Below are positions 1 to 5,224 of a DNA stretch of 5,224 bases, in pieces; within the stretch, counting starts at the first letter, position 1; every line of letters begins with the position of its first letter. This DNA comes from Gemmatimonadota bacterium (GTDB lineage Bacteria > Gemmatimonadota > Gemmatimonadetes > Gemmatimonadales > Gemmatimonadaceae): contig JARIET010000209.1 of assembly GCA_031127185.1 (NCBI GenBank), forward strand, positions 1 to 5,224, given 5' to 3'. Under the pieces are notes generated by a model, which was not told the DNA's origin, did not search any database, and saw nothing but the letters and a program-made list of their open reading frames with translations. The translations under genes were made by a program, and so were the position numbers.

Positions 1-1
1 G

Positions 2-1177
2 CTGCCGACGATTGACCACATTTCTGACAAGGCCACAATGGAGATGGCCGTCTCGGCGCCGGCGCACTATCAGGTTGTGTCCAATGGTCGTCGCATCGAG
101 GAGACGGACCTGCCGGGCGGCATGCGACGCACAGTCTGGCGTGAGTCGGTGCCGATCGCCACGTGGCTCTACGTGCTGGGTGTTGCGCGTTTCGCGGTGC
201 AACACGTCGACGACTATCAGGGTGTGCCCATCGAGACGTGGGTGTTCGCGCAGGATCGTGATGCGGGGTTCTACGACTTTGCCGTGCCGACCCGCGACGC
301 GATGGCGTTCTACAGCGAGCGCATCGGGCCATACTCGTATGAGAAGCTGGCCAACGTGCAATCCAACTCGGTTGGCGGCGGCATGGAAGCGGCGTCGGCC
401 ATCTTCTACGCACCGGGCAGTGTCGTGGGCGATAGGAATGTGCGCTGGCGCAACGTGATCATTCACGAAGTTGCGCACCAGTGGTTCGGCAATGCCGTAA
501 CCCAGCGCGACTGGAACGACGTCTGGCTGAGCGAAGGGTTCGCGACCTACTTCACGTCGTTGTTCATTGAACACGCATATGGTCGTGACGAGTTCGTCGA
601 ACAAATGCGGCGGTCCCGGCAGACGGTGCTCGACTTCTACGCCAGGACGCCTGACTACCGCGTGGTGCACGAGAATCTCGATGACATGTCGCGCGTCACG
701 ACGTCGATGACCTACCAGAAGGGTGGTTGGGTGCTCCACATGCTGCGGCAGCGCATGGGCGACGACCGCTTCTGGGCTGGCATTCGCACGTACCACCAAC
801 GGTTCAAGGATGCCAACGCATCGACCAGCGAGTTCCGTGAGGTGATGGAACAGGCTTCAGGTCAGGAACTTTCGCCGTTCTTCACGCAATGGCTCTACCG
901 GGGCGGCGTGCCAAAACTCACCGGAACCTGGTCCTGGGATTCAGCGGCGAAGACGGTAACAGTCGAGTTACGTCAAACCCAGGCTGCAGAGCCGTTTCGA
1001 TTGACGGTCGATGTGGGGATTGAGGTGGCCGGTGCGGTGCAGAGGCTCGAGCGCATGGAGATGACCGGCACCGAGGCCCGGGCCACGTTTCGCGCGGATC
1101 GTGAGCCGGCCAGTGTTGTGCTCGATCCCAACGTGCGACTGCTCGCAGCTACGGAGTTCTCGCGCCGCGCGCCCTAG
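2..1177 (+). CDS. M1 family metallopeptidase (aminopeptidase N-like), C-terminal part, 5' end outside window
   Basis: The gene is a zinc metallopeptidase of the M1 (gluzincin) family, whose members remove N-terminal residues from peptides. The zinc site is HEVAH at 464-478, with the third ligand Glu (in LSEGFATY) at 533-535, exactly 18 residues after the second His as in M1. Upstream at 374-391 lies GGGMEA, the counterpart of the substrate-binding GxMEN loop; its Glu is kept but Asn is replaced by Ala. The transition-state Tyr is probably the one at 713-715, in TYQKGGWVLHML. A helical and beta C-terminal part follows. The reading frame is open to the window edge (it reads LPTIDHISDKATMEMAV), so the N-terminal beta domain and any signal peptide are missing; the ATG at 38 is internal. 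The TAG stop overlaps the stop of the convergent zinc-ribbon gene. Substrate and exact location are unknown; export is likely by family analogy only. Confidence 0.93.
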   Translation: MPTIDHISDKATMEMAVSAPAHYQVVSNGRRIEETDLPGGMRRTVWRESVPIATWLYVLGVARFAVQHVDDYQGVPIETWVFAQDRDAGFYDFAVPTRDAMAFYSERIGPYSYEKLANVQSNSVGGGMEAASAIFYAPGSVVGDRNVRWRNVIIHEVAHQWFGNAVTQRDWNDVWLSEGFATYFTSLFIEHAYGRDEFVEQMRRSRQTVLDFYARTPDYRVVHENLDDMSRVTTSMTYQKGGWVLHMLRQRMGDDRFWAGIRTYHQRFKDANASTSEFREVMEQASGQELSPFFTQWLYRGGVPKLTGTWSWDSAAKTVTVELRQTQAAEPFRLTVDVGIEVAGAVQRLERMEMTGTEARATFRADREPASVVLDPNVRLLAATEFSRRAP

Positions 1178-1935
1178 AAGTCGAAGCTGCTGAAAATATC
1201 GGCGATCGAGTCGAACAGCCCACCAGCCACTTCGCCGACGTTGTCCACCACGGCGCCTGCTGCGTCGCCAACTCCACCGACCATGCCGCTGGCAACGTCG
1301 CCGATTCCGCCGCTGAGTGCCGCTTCGGCCACACCCGCCGTACCGGCAGTCGCGACATCGGCTACGGCCGAGCCATGCCCGCCGTGGCTGTGCAAAATCG
1401 AACTCCACATCAGCGTGTCGAGCAGGAAGTAGCCACCAAAGAAGCGCTCGGGCGGCTCCGCGACTCCATTCCGCGCAGCAGCGGCTGAGATCGAGCGGTT
1501 CCAGATCTCCGCGAGCTCGTTGTTGTCGAACCAGGCGCCGCGACACGATTTGCACACATCGATCTTGAGGCCGTCGTGCTGCACCGGCGTGAGCGGCTTC
1601 TCGCACACAGGGCAGTCAAGCACGTTCTTCCAGTCACACGCCGTGCATTTGCTGAGGTTGCGCGCCATGGAGGCGTGGCACGAATGACACTGCATGCGAC
1701 TCGCGTTCTCGCTGATCTTCACCTTCGCGGCGAGCGCCTTGGGATGCGAACTCCGCAGCAGCTCCACTTCGCCATCGTCAAACCACATGCCGCCGCAACG
1801 CGGGCAGTGATCGAGCCAGAGCTCCACATCTCCCTCGGGACGGAGCTTCGTCATCTGCACGCCGAGGCAGACGGGGCAGGGCATGCGCGTCCGCGCGTTG
1901 GCGTTGTTCGTGGCGCGTTCAGGCATTGAGGACAT
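1174..1935 (-). CDS. Zinc-ribbon protein (two zf-TFIIB-like domains plus a third CxxC knuckle) with 11-residue repeat tail
   Basis: Predicted 253 residues. Six CxxC pairs are visible: C20/C23 with C44/C47, C83/C86 with C97/C100, and C108/C111 with C128/C131. The first and third sets have the zf-TFIIB layout, in which the second pair is followed by GGMWFDDGEVELL (residues 48-60) or RGAWFDNNELAEIW (132-145). The middle set is a more compact knuckle. A hydrophobic stretch (about 165-181) and a His-rich HSHGGHG (182-188) come next, then a Gly/Ala/Val tail with an 11-residue period ending in FDF. The start is uncertain. ATG at 1935 has GGAG nine bases upstream; ATG at 1926 has AAGGA eight bases upstream; both overlap the end of the upstream gene, implying translational coupling. 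Function is unknown; zinc binding is a family-based inference. It might act with the membrane winged-helix protein encoded just upstream. Confidence 0.85.
   Translation of the reverse strand: MSSMPERATNNANARTRMPCPVCLGVQMTKLRPEGDVELWLDHCPRCGGMWFDDGEVELLRSSHPKALAAKVKISENASRMQCHSCHASMARNLSKCTACDWKNVLDCPVCEKPLTPVQHDGLKIDVCKSCRGAWFDNNELAEIWNRSISAAAARNGVAEPPERFFGGYFLLDTLMWSSILHSHGGHGSAVADVATAGTAGVAEAALSGGIGDVASGMVGGVGDAAGAVVDNVGEVAGGLFDSIADIFSSFDF
1180..1365 (-). repeat. Degenerate 11-residue (33-bp) protein repeats in the zinc-ribbon protein tail
   Basis: The C-terminal tail carries a [VI][GA][DE][VAI][AF] core starting at residues 191, 202, 211, 222, 233 and 244 of the 253-residue protein. Spacings are 11, 9, 11, 11 and 11. 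Each unit has one acidic residue flanked by small residues and ends in two hydrophobic ones (for example MV, VV, LF). The period is that of 11/3 amphipathic helices as seen in synuclein- and LEA-like proteins, and the glycines also recall membrane-active glycine zippers. The repeat is clear at protein level; DNA copies are diverged. Confidence 0.6.
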
Positions 1936-2368
1936 CCTTGCTCTCTCCCTTGCCGGGCAACAGCTGAATATCACGGAAGGTGTACACGATCAGTCCCGCG
2001 TCGGTGATCTCAATCTCGGCCATTCCGCGCTCGTGCAGTCCGCCGAGTAGCGCCTCGACGGTTGGCATCGGCAGCGCGAGACGCGTGGCGACTTCGACTA
2101 CGGTGAGCCGTCCCTTGTGCTCCTGCGCGAGCTGCAGCACTTCGGATTCCTGCGTCTGGCGGCGGAGGTCGTCTTTGCGCTGGGCGAAGCCGCGGGTGGA
2201 CGAGTAGTGTCCGCGAATGAGTGCAATTCCGGCGCCAGCGGGAAGGCCCACGACGAGCAAGAGTGTCGCGATTGATGCTCCTGCGCTCATCGGGCCGGCG
2301 TTGAAGAACCCGACGAGCATGAAGAGCGAAATGGCGATCAGGGCGCCGCCACCGAACAGTTGTCCCAT
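1919..2368 (-). CDS. Small membrane protein with two TM segments and a C-terminal winged-helix-like domain
   Basis: Predicted 149 residues. Two hydrophobic segments (about residues 4-22 and 29-51) are joined by a short loop, NAGPMSAG. A basic stretch (RGFAQRKDDLRRQ, 59-71) follows the second segment and suggests a cytoplasmic C-terminus. Residues 73-132 look like a winged helix: a helix ending in AQEHKGRL, then LTVVEVATRLALP and TVEALLGGLHERGM as the helix-turn-helix, then IEITDAGLIVYTF as the wing. No named family is recognised. The ATG at 2368 begins directly before the first TM segment but has no clear Shine-Dalgarno. An alternative GTG at 2407 would add 13 residues and overlap the Fic stop as GTGA, but its only purine-rich stretch sits too close to it. 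The gene overlaps the zinc-ribbon gene by 8-17 bases, so the two probably form a coupled pair. Confidence 0.75.
   Translation of the reverse strand: MGQLFGGGALIAISLFMLVGFFNAGPMSAGASIATLLLVVGLPAGAGIALIRGHYSSTRGFAQRKDDLRRQTQESEVLQLAQEHKGRLTVVEVATRLALPMPTVEALLGGLHERGMAEIEITDAGLIVYTFRDIQLLPGKGESKDVLNA
1945..1948 (-). promoter_or_regulatory. Ribosome binding site (GGAG) for the zinc-ribbon gene
   Basis: GGAG on the minus strand lies nine bases before the ATG at 1935, inside the 3' end of the upstream membrane-protein gene. A competing AAGGA at 1935-1939 sits eight bases before the ATG at 1926, so the true start differs by three codons depending on which site is used. Confidence 0.5.
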
Positions 2369-2403
2369 AGCGTGAACGTTAGTAGAGGGTGGGCCGTCCA
2401 GCC

Positions 2404-3003
2404 TCACTCTTCCCGGACGAGTGCGCGTAGTTCGCTGAAATCTCCGGCGTCAGCCTGACGAAGTGCGTGGATGTAGCGAGCGCGGACGTCACTCGCCCTC
2501 GCAGGGTCGGCCCCCTGCGCCCAAGTGAAGGGCGGTCGTCCCCATTGTCGCAGGAGCAGATCCGTCGCGAGCCTGCCGTGCCGACCGTTTCCCTTCGGCC
2601 ATGGATGGATGCGGACGATCTCATGGTGAAAACGAACGGCAATCTCATCGACATCGGCGCTCGCCTTCGAACTGGCATCATACTGGGCGTGCGTATTGTC
2701 AATGAGATTGCGCATCAACTCCGGCACCTGAGTCCACCGGTGCGGCGATAGGCTCTTGTCACTCTTTCGGTAACCGCCCGCCCACTTCCATGTCATGCCG
2801 AACATGCGCCGATGTAGTTCACCCAGAAAAGCGACATCCAATACGTCGCTCCTCTGCCGAGTGCCCCACTCGTGAGCGCTCGCAATGTTGTTGGCTTCCC
2901 ACTGGTTGAGCTCAGCGCGTGATGTGAGGTGCGGCGGAATGAGACCTTCCGTCTCGTCCTCATCCAGCGGCGTGTTGCCCGGTTCATCGTGAAGGTGCTT
3001 CAT
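2404..3003 (-). CDS. Fic-domain protein, mobile mystery protein B type (putative toxin-like partner)
   Basis: Predicted 199 residues. Fic enzymes transfer a nucleotide monophosphate or related group onto target hydroxyls. The active-site motif HPWPKGNGRHGR spans residues 133-144 with catalytic His133 (codon 2605-2607), preceded by the helix AVRFHHEIVRI. The N-terminal pattern (EGLIPPHLTSRAELNQWEAN, then ELHRRMFGMTWKWAGGYRKSDK) and the C-terminal PPFTWAQG match, from memory, the family called mobile mystery protein B, almost always found beside protein A as here. The ATG at 3003 was chosen because AGGA lies eight bases upstream, it follows the partner gene by ten bases, and the family starts near there; a longer frame to 3087 would overlap the partner by 74 bases. 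Lys137 sits where AMP-transferring Fic enzymes have Asp/Glu for magnesium, so activity or cosubstrate may differ. A toxin role is inferred, not shown. Confidence 0.9.
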   Translation of the reverse strand: MKHLHDEPGNTPLDEDETEGLIPPHLTSRAELNQWEANNIASAHEWGTRQRSDVLDVAFLGELHRRMFGMTWKWAGGYRKSDKSLSPHRWTQVPELMRNLIDNTHAQYDASSKASADVDEIAVRFHHEIVRIHPWPKGNGRHGRLATDLLLRQWGRPPFTWAQGADPARASDVRARYIHALRQADAGDFSELRALVREE

Positions 3004-3011
3004 CCGAAACG

Positions 3012-3015
3012 TCCT
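3012..3015 (-). promoter_or_regulatory. Ribosome binding site (AGGA) overlapping the stop codon of the upstream HTH gene
   Basis: On the minus strand the stop TAG of the HTH gene (3014-3016) runs directly into GGA, forming TAGGA. The AGGA lies eight bases before the ATG at 3003. This fixes the Fic start and indicates coupled translation of the two genes from one transcript. Confidence 0.65.
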
Positions 3016-3475
3016 AGTCCCAAAGCTCACGAGCGCGCGTGGTGAGCCAGCGCTCGATAGCCTTGCCCTCATGGAGCGTCGCTTCAACGCCGTCCCCTTG
3101 GGCCTCCAATTTCATTGTATGAATAAGCCGGTTGCGCTCCTCGCGGGCTTTTAGCGCAGCCTGGCGCCTCAGGTTCGCTTCCAGCGATGGAGCCGGCACA
3201 AACACAAACTTCAGCTCGCAACCCATGGCCTCGGCCGCTGCTTTTAGCCTGGAAACGGAGATCGTCCCGTCGGTCTCACGTCGCTCGAGGGCGACAACTG
3301 CTTGCGGAGACACGCCAAGGCGTTTCCCTAGTTGACGCATGGTCATGCCCAGAGACTGGCGGACAGTGCGAATCCAACCACCGCGTGGAGACACCAAAGA
3401 TGTCATATCTCTAAATCGCGCATCGAGTTGCACGCGCTGAAGTTCGCGCATGTGAGGGTCGTTTTCTTGAGTCAT
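3014..3475 (-). CDS. Helix-turn-helix protein, mobile mystery protein A type (putative antitoxin/repressor)
   Basis: Predicted 153 residues. An N-terminal helix (RELQRVQLDARFRD, 10-23) leads to GGWIRTVRQSLGMTMRQLGKR (32-52) and then LGVSPQAVVALERRE (53-67), an XRE/Cro-type helix-turn-helix. VSRLKAAAEAMGCELKFVFVP (74-94) closes the domain. The C-terminal part (95-153) is charged and helical and ends in ARELWD. The PRGGWIR start, GCEL-FVP and the terminal LWD match, from memory, mobile mystery protein A. The gene sits ten bases before the Fic gene, the usual order for this pair. It probably represses its own operon through the repeats upstream and may also bind the Fic protein; both are inferences. 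The ATG at 3475 lacks a clear Shine-Dalgarno; ATG at 3451 is an alternative starting MRELQRV. A longer frame from TTG at 3583 would run through the AT-rich control region and was rejected. Confidence 0.85.
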   Translation of the reverse strand: MTQENDPHMRELQRVQLDARFRDMTSLVSPRGGWIRTVRQSLGMTMRQLGKRLGVSPQAVVALERRETDGTISVSRLKAAAEAMGCELKFVFVPAPSLEANLRRQAALKAREERNRLIHTMKLEAQGDGVEATLHEGKAIERWLTTRARELWD

Positions 3476-3490
3476 TGAACTTTTATCATC

Positions 3491-3504
3491 GTATACGGTT
3501 ATAC
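3491..3504. promoter_or_regulatory. Candidate operator copy 1 (GTATACGGTTATAC)
   Basis: This imperfect palindrome has five-base arms GTATA/TATAC around four bases, 15 bases before the HTH start codon. It shares the pattern GTATACnnTnATAC with a second copy at 3557-3570. Binding by the HTH protein is inferred from position and symmetry. Confidence 0.45.
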
Positions 3505-3556
3505 ATGTCTGCCGTAATACAATATATACGTTGGCAATCAGTATGTCTATGGTAAC

Positions 3557-3570
3557 GTATACATTGATAC
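3557..3570. promoter_or_regulatory. Candidate operator copy 2 (GTATACATTGATAC)
   Basis: This second copy of GTATACnnTnATAC has four-base arms GTAT/ATAC. It lies 66 bases from copy 1 in the same orientation, at the distal end of the AT-rich gap. Ten of its fourteen bases are fixed to the shared GTATAC...ATAC ends, and one central T is also common. Confidence 0.4.
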
Positions 3571-3586
3571 AAACGCACGGCAACGC

Positions 3587-3617
3587 AAAAAACCCGCCGG
3601 TCTTTCAACTCGGCGGG
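3587..3617 (-). terminator. Rho-independent terminator of the zinc metalloprotease gene
   Basis: Read on the minus strand, CCCGCCG (3611-3617) pairs perfectly with CGGCGGG (3593-3599) across an 11-base loop and is followed at once by six T (3587-3592). The stem can be lengthened by a G-U and two A-U pairs. It begins nine bases after the TAA stop of the metalloprotease gene. It should separate that transcript from the HTH-Fic operon downstream. Confidence 0.85.
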
Positions 3618-3625
3618 CTTCTTGT

Positions 3626-5224
3626 TTACCTCAGTCCGGCCAGGCGTCGGCCGGGCGCCGCTGACGGAATTGGCTTCACCACAACCGGCTTCTCATCCAG
3701 AATCATCTGGATCCGGTGCAGCGCCGCCCGAAGGTGCAGCTCGGTCGGCTTGTCGCCCGACTTGTTGAGCGCGCGCTCGATCTCCGACTTGAGCGCCTCG
3801 AACTGACCGCGCAGATGCGACTTCGCATCCTCCGAGAGCGGAGCCGCCGCCGGACCGCCAAAACCACCACCACCGCCGCCAGGCGCGGCCGGCGTCGTGG
3901 GCGGAATCATCTTGGTCTTCATCATTTCGATGTGATCGTTCTGCAGCTCACGACGGAACACGTTGATCACCGTGCTCGCGGCAAAGAGCTCTTCCCAGAG
4001 CCCCTTGCGCACGTCGTCGAGCATGGTGTTCAGCGTGTACACCTTGCTCTTATCGGGATTCGTCCCCTCAAGCTCGAGGAGGCGATTCATCCGCGCGTCC
4101 TGCATGAGCGTGCCGAGCACGCGCTGCTGCGGCCCGTTGATCCGGGGCACGATTCCGCCCGCTTCCACGCGCTCACTGATGTCCGGGCGCACCAGGTACA
4201 TCGGCGGCCGGAACACGTTCTCATTCAGGAACTTCACCGCCTCGGCCTGCTTCTCCTTGGGAATCGGGTTGTACACTGAGCCCGTCTGACCGCCCGACTT
4301 GTACTGCACTGTGGCACCCGAGACCATCGTCGCGACGTGATTGGCCTCATTGGCCCACTGGCCCACCGTGCGGTTGTACAGCTCCAGCAGATCGGAGTTG
4401 TCTTCCATCGGGCTCGTTGCCGCGTTCTTCAGGATGTTCATCACGCGCTCGATGTTTTTGAAGCCGAGCGTCGTGGCCTTCACTGGATCCGCATCGCCGA
4501 CGGCCTCACTCTGCGTACCAAAGGCGCCATATGCGTTGTTGGCCGAGAAGCGATACCAGGGAATCGAGTCCTGCATGCGCGACCATGACTCGAGCGTCGC
4601 GCGCTCTGCATCCGCGGTTCTCGCATTCGGAATCGGCTTGTACCCCCACATGATCGCGTACTTGTCGTAGGGGCCAACGGTCGGCAGGAGGTACTGCACC
4701 GGAATCTTGTCTTCCGGCTGCGCCACGTAGTTGAAGCGCGAGTAGTCCATGATGCTCGGGCTGTGGCCCATCTTCGCGACCCAGGTTGGGCTACGGAGAC
4801 TGTCCACGGGATACGTCGAGCTGCCGATCTGATCGTGCTGCAGGCCGAGCGTGTGTCCGATTTCGTGCGCCACAACGAACTGCACGAGGCGACCCATCAA
4901 CGAATCCGGCATCGGCAGCTTCTGGGCGCGCGGATCGAGCGGAGCAACCTGCGTGAAATACCACGAGCGCTGCAGGTTCATGATGTTGTGGAACATGCGC
5001 ACCGAGCCGTTGAGAATCTCGCCCGTGCGCGGGTCGTGCACGTGCGGGCCGACGGCATTTTCGGTCGTCGACGGCAGCCACCGAATCATGGTGTGGCGGA
5101 CATCTTCCGGCGACCAGTCGGGGTCCTGCTCCGGCGACGGCGGATCTGCGGGAACGATGCCATCCTTGAATCCGGCGGCCTCGAACGCCGTCTGCCACTC
5201 CACGATGCCGGCGCGCACGTACTT
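3626..5224 (-). CDS. Zinc-dependent metalloprotease, DUF4953/DUF5117 type, C-terminal part, 5' end outside window
   Basis: The window holds 532 residues of this protein, with the frame open to the right edge (it reads [19 protein letters not shown]), so the real start lies beyond. The GTG at 5218 is internal. The zinc site is [12 protein letters not shown] (4832-4867), the HExxHxxGxxH signature of metzincin-like proteases, with a Met-turn-like [10 protein letters not shown] about 30 residues later. The opening segment, VEWQ.AFEAAGF followed by [14 protein letters not shown], resembles the large secreted or periplasmic zinc metalloproteases annotated with DUF5117 and DUF4953 in Bacteroidota and Gemmatimonadota; this is recalled, not searched. 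The N-terminal signal and DUF5117 region would lie outside the window. Near the C-terminus a Pro/Gly-rich linker with six glycines in a row (around 3850-3900) joins a short helical tail ([20 protein letters not shown] onward) ending in basic [10 protein letters not shown] strong terminator follows the stop. Substrate is unknown. Confidence 0.9.
   Translation of the reverse strand, partial: KYVRAGIVEWQTAFEAAGFKDGIVPADPPSPEQDPDWSPEDVRHTMIRWLPSTTENAVGPHVHDPRTGEILNGSVRMFHNIMNLQRSWYFTQVAPLDPRAQKLPMPDSLMGRLVQFVVAHEIGHTLGLQHDQIGSSTYPVDSLRSPTWVAKMGHSPSIMDYSRFNYVAQPEDKIPVQYLLPTVGPYDKYAIMWGYKPIPNARTADAERATLESWSRMQDSIPWYRFSANNAYGAFGTQSEAVGDADPVKATTLGFKNIERVMNILKNAATSPMEDNSDLLELYNRTVGQWANEANHVATMVSGATVQYKSGGQTGSVYNPIPKEKQAEAVKFLNENVFRPPMYLVRPDISERVEAGGIVPRINGPQQRVLGTLMQDARMNRLLELEGTNPDKSKVYTLNTMLDDVRKGLWEELFAASTVINVFRRELQNDHIEMMKTKMIPPTTPAAPGGGGGGFGGPAAAPLSEDAKSHLRGQFEALKSEIERALNKSGDKPTELHLRAALHRIQMILDEKPVVVKPIPSAAPGRRLAGLR

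Larger units (their letters stand above)
3476..3583 (-). promoter_or_regulatory. AT-rich promoter/operator region of the HTH-Fic operon
   Basis: Positions 3476-3590 hold 42 G/C in 115 bases (about 37%), in sharp contrast to the GC-rich genes on both sides. This is the only sizeable non-coding gap in the window and lies between the metalloprotease terminator and the HTH start, so the operon promoter should be here. TATAAC (3498-3503, minus strand) and TATATT (3522-3527, minus strand) are possible -10 elements, but no -35 box at good spacing could be assigned. Low GC may also reflect imported DNA. Confidence 0.55.

Noticed and set aside
968..1606. Minus-strand 212-residue Arg/Ser-rich frame
   Set aside because: It is a shadow frame across the end of the M1 gene and the zinc-ribbon gene, with composition typical of GC-rich antisense translation and no domain.
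2369..2403. Possible promoter for the membrane winged-helix gene (TACTAA on the minus strand)
   Set aside because: No -35 box is found at suitable spacing, so the gap of 35 bases holds nothing that can be supported.
2404..3087. Longer Fic reading frame starting at 3087
   Set aside because: It would overlap the HTH gene by 74 bases, and the extra 28 residues do not fit the family. The ATG at 3003 has an AGGA ribosome binding site at good spacing.
3472..3489. Five-codon reading frame (MIKVQ) whose stop overlaps the HTH start as ATGA
   Set aside because: It is too short and has no ribosome binding site. It is probably chance, although a coupled leader peptide cannot be fully excluded.
3014..3583. 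Longer HTH gene starting at TTG 3583
   Set aside because: The extension runs through the AT-rich gap holding the palindromic repeats and gives an atypical N-terminus rich in Val, Ile and Tyr. Homologues start near the MRELQ or MTQEN methionines.
3593..3625. Same hairpin read as a plus-strand terminator
   Set aside because: No plus-strand gene ends here. The six-T run lies on the minus-strand side, directly after the metalloprotease stop.
3716..4279. Plus-strand 187-residue Arg/Leu-rich frame
   Set aside because: It is antisense to the metalloprotease, whose motif-bearing frame is clearly the real one.

Overview
This is a GC-rich bacterial window. It has two secreted-type metallopeptidases at its edges and a compact cluster of four minus-strand genes between them. 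The peptidases are an M1 family enzyme and a metzincin-like DUF4953/DUF5117-type zinc metalloprotease. Their style, together with the small zinc-ribbon and membrane proteins, resembles Gemmatimonadota or a related soil phylum. That assignment is inferred from protein style only; no rRNA or marker gene is present.

Layout from left to right: (1) positions 2-1177, plus strand, the C-terminal part of an M1 aminopeptidase-like protein, cut by the window start. (2) 1174-1935, minus, a protein with twelve cysteines in six CxxC pairs (two zf-TFIIB-type ribbons around a third knuckle) and a tail of 11-residue repeats. It is convergent with the M1 gene, and the two stop codons share one CTAG. (3) 1919-2368, minus, a small protein with two membrane segments and a cytosolic winged-helix-like domain, overlapping gene 2. 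(4) 2404-3003, minus, a Fic-domain protein of the 'mobile mystery protein B' type. (5) 3014-3475, minus, its usual partner, the helix-turn-helix 'mobile mystery protein A'. (6) 3476-3583, an AT-rich control region with two copies of a 14-bp motif. (7) 3587-3617, a strong minus-strand intrinsic terminator. (8) 3626-5224, minus, the C-terminal part of the zinc metalloprotease, cut by the window end.

The HTH/Fic pair is the accessory element here. The partner architecture, the AT-rich upstream region and the family's known link to mobile DNA all suggest a toxin-antitoxin-like module. In such a module the HTH protein would repress the operon and possibly restrain the Fic enzyme. The Fic active-site loop reads HPWPKGNGRHGR, with lysine where AMP-transferring Fic enzymes carry an acidic metal ligand. 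This is the most interesting departure from the canonical pattern. The module lies just after the metalloprotease terminator and just before the membrane winged-helix/zinc-ribbon gene pair, which looks like resident chromosome and may itself be an uncharacterised two-gene unit.
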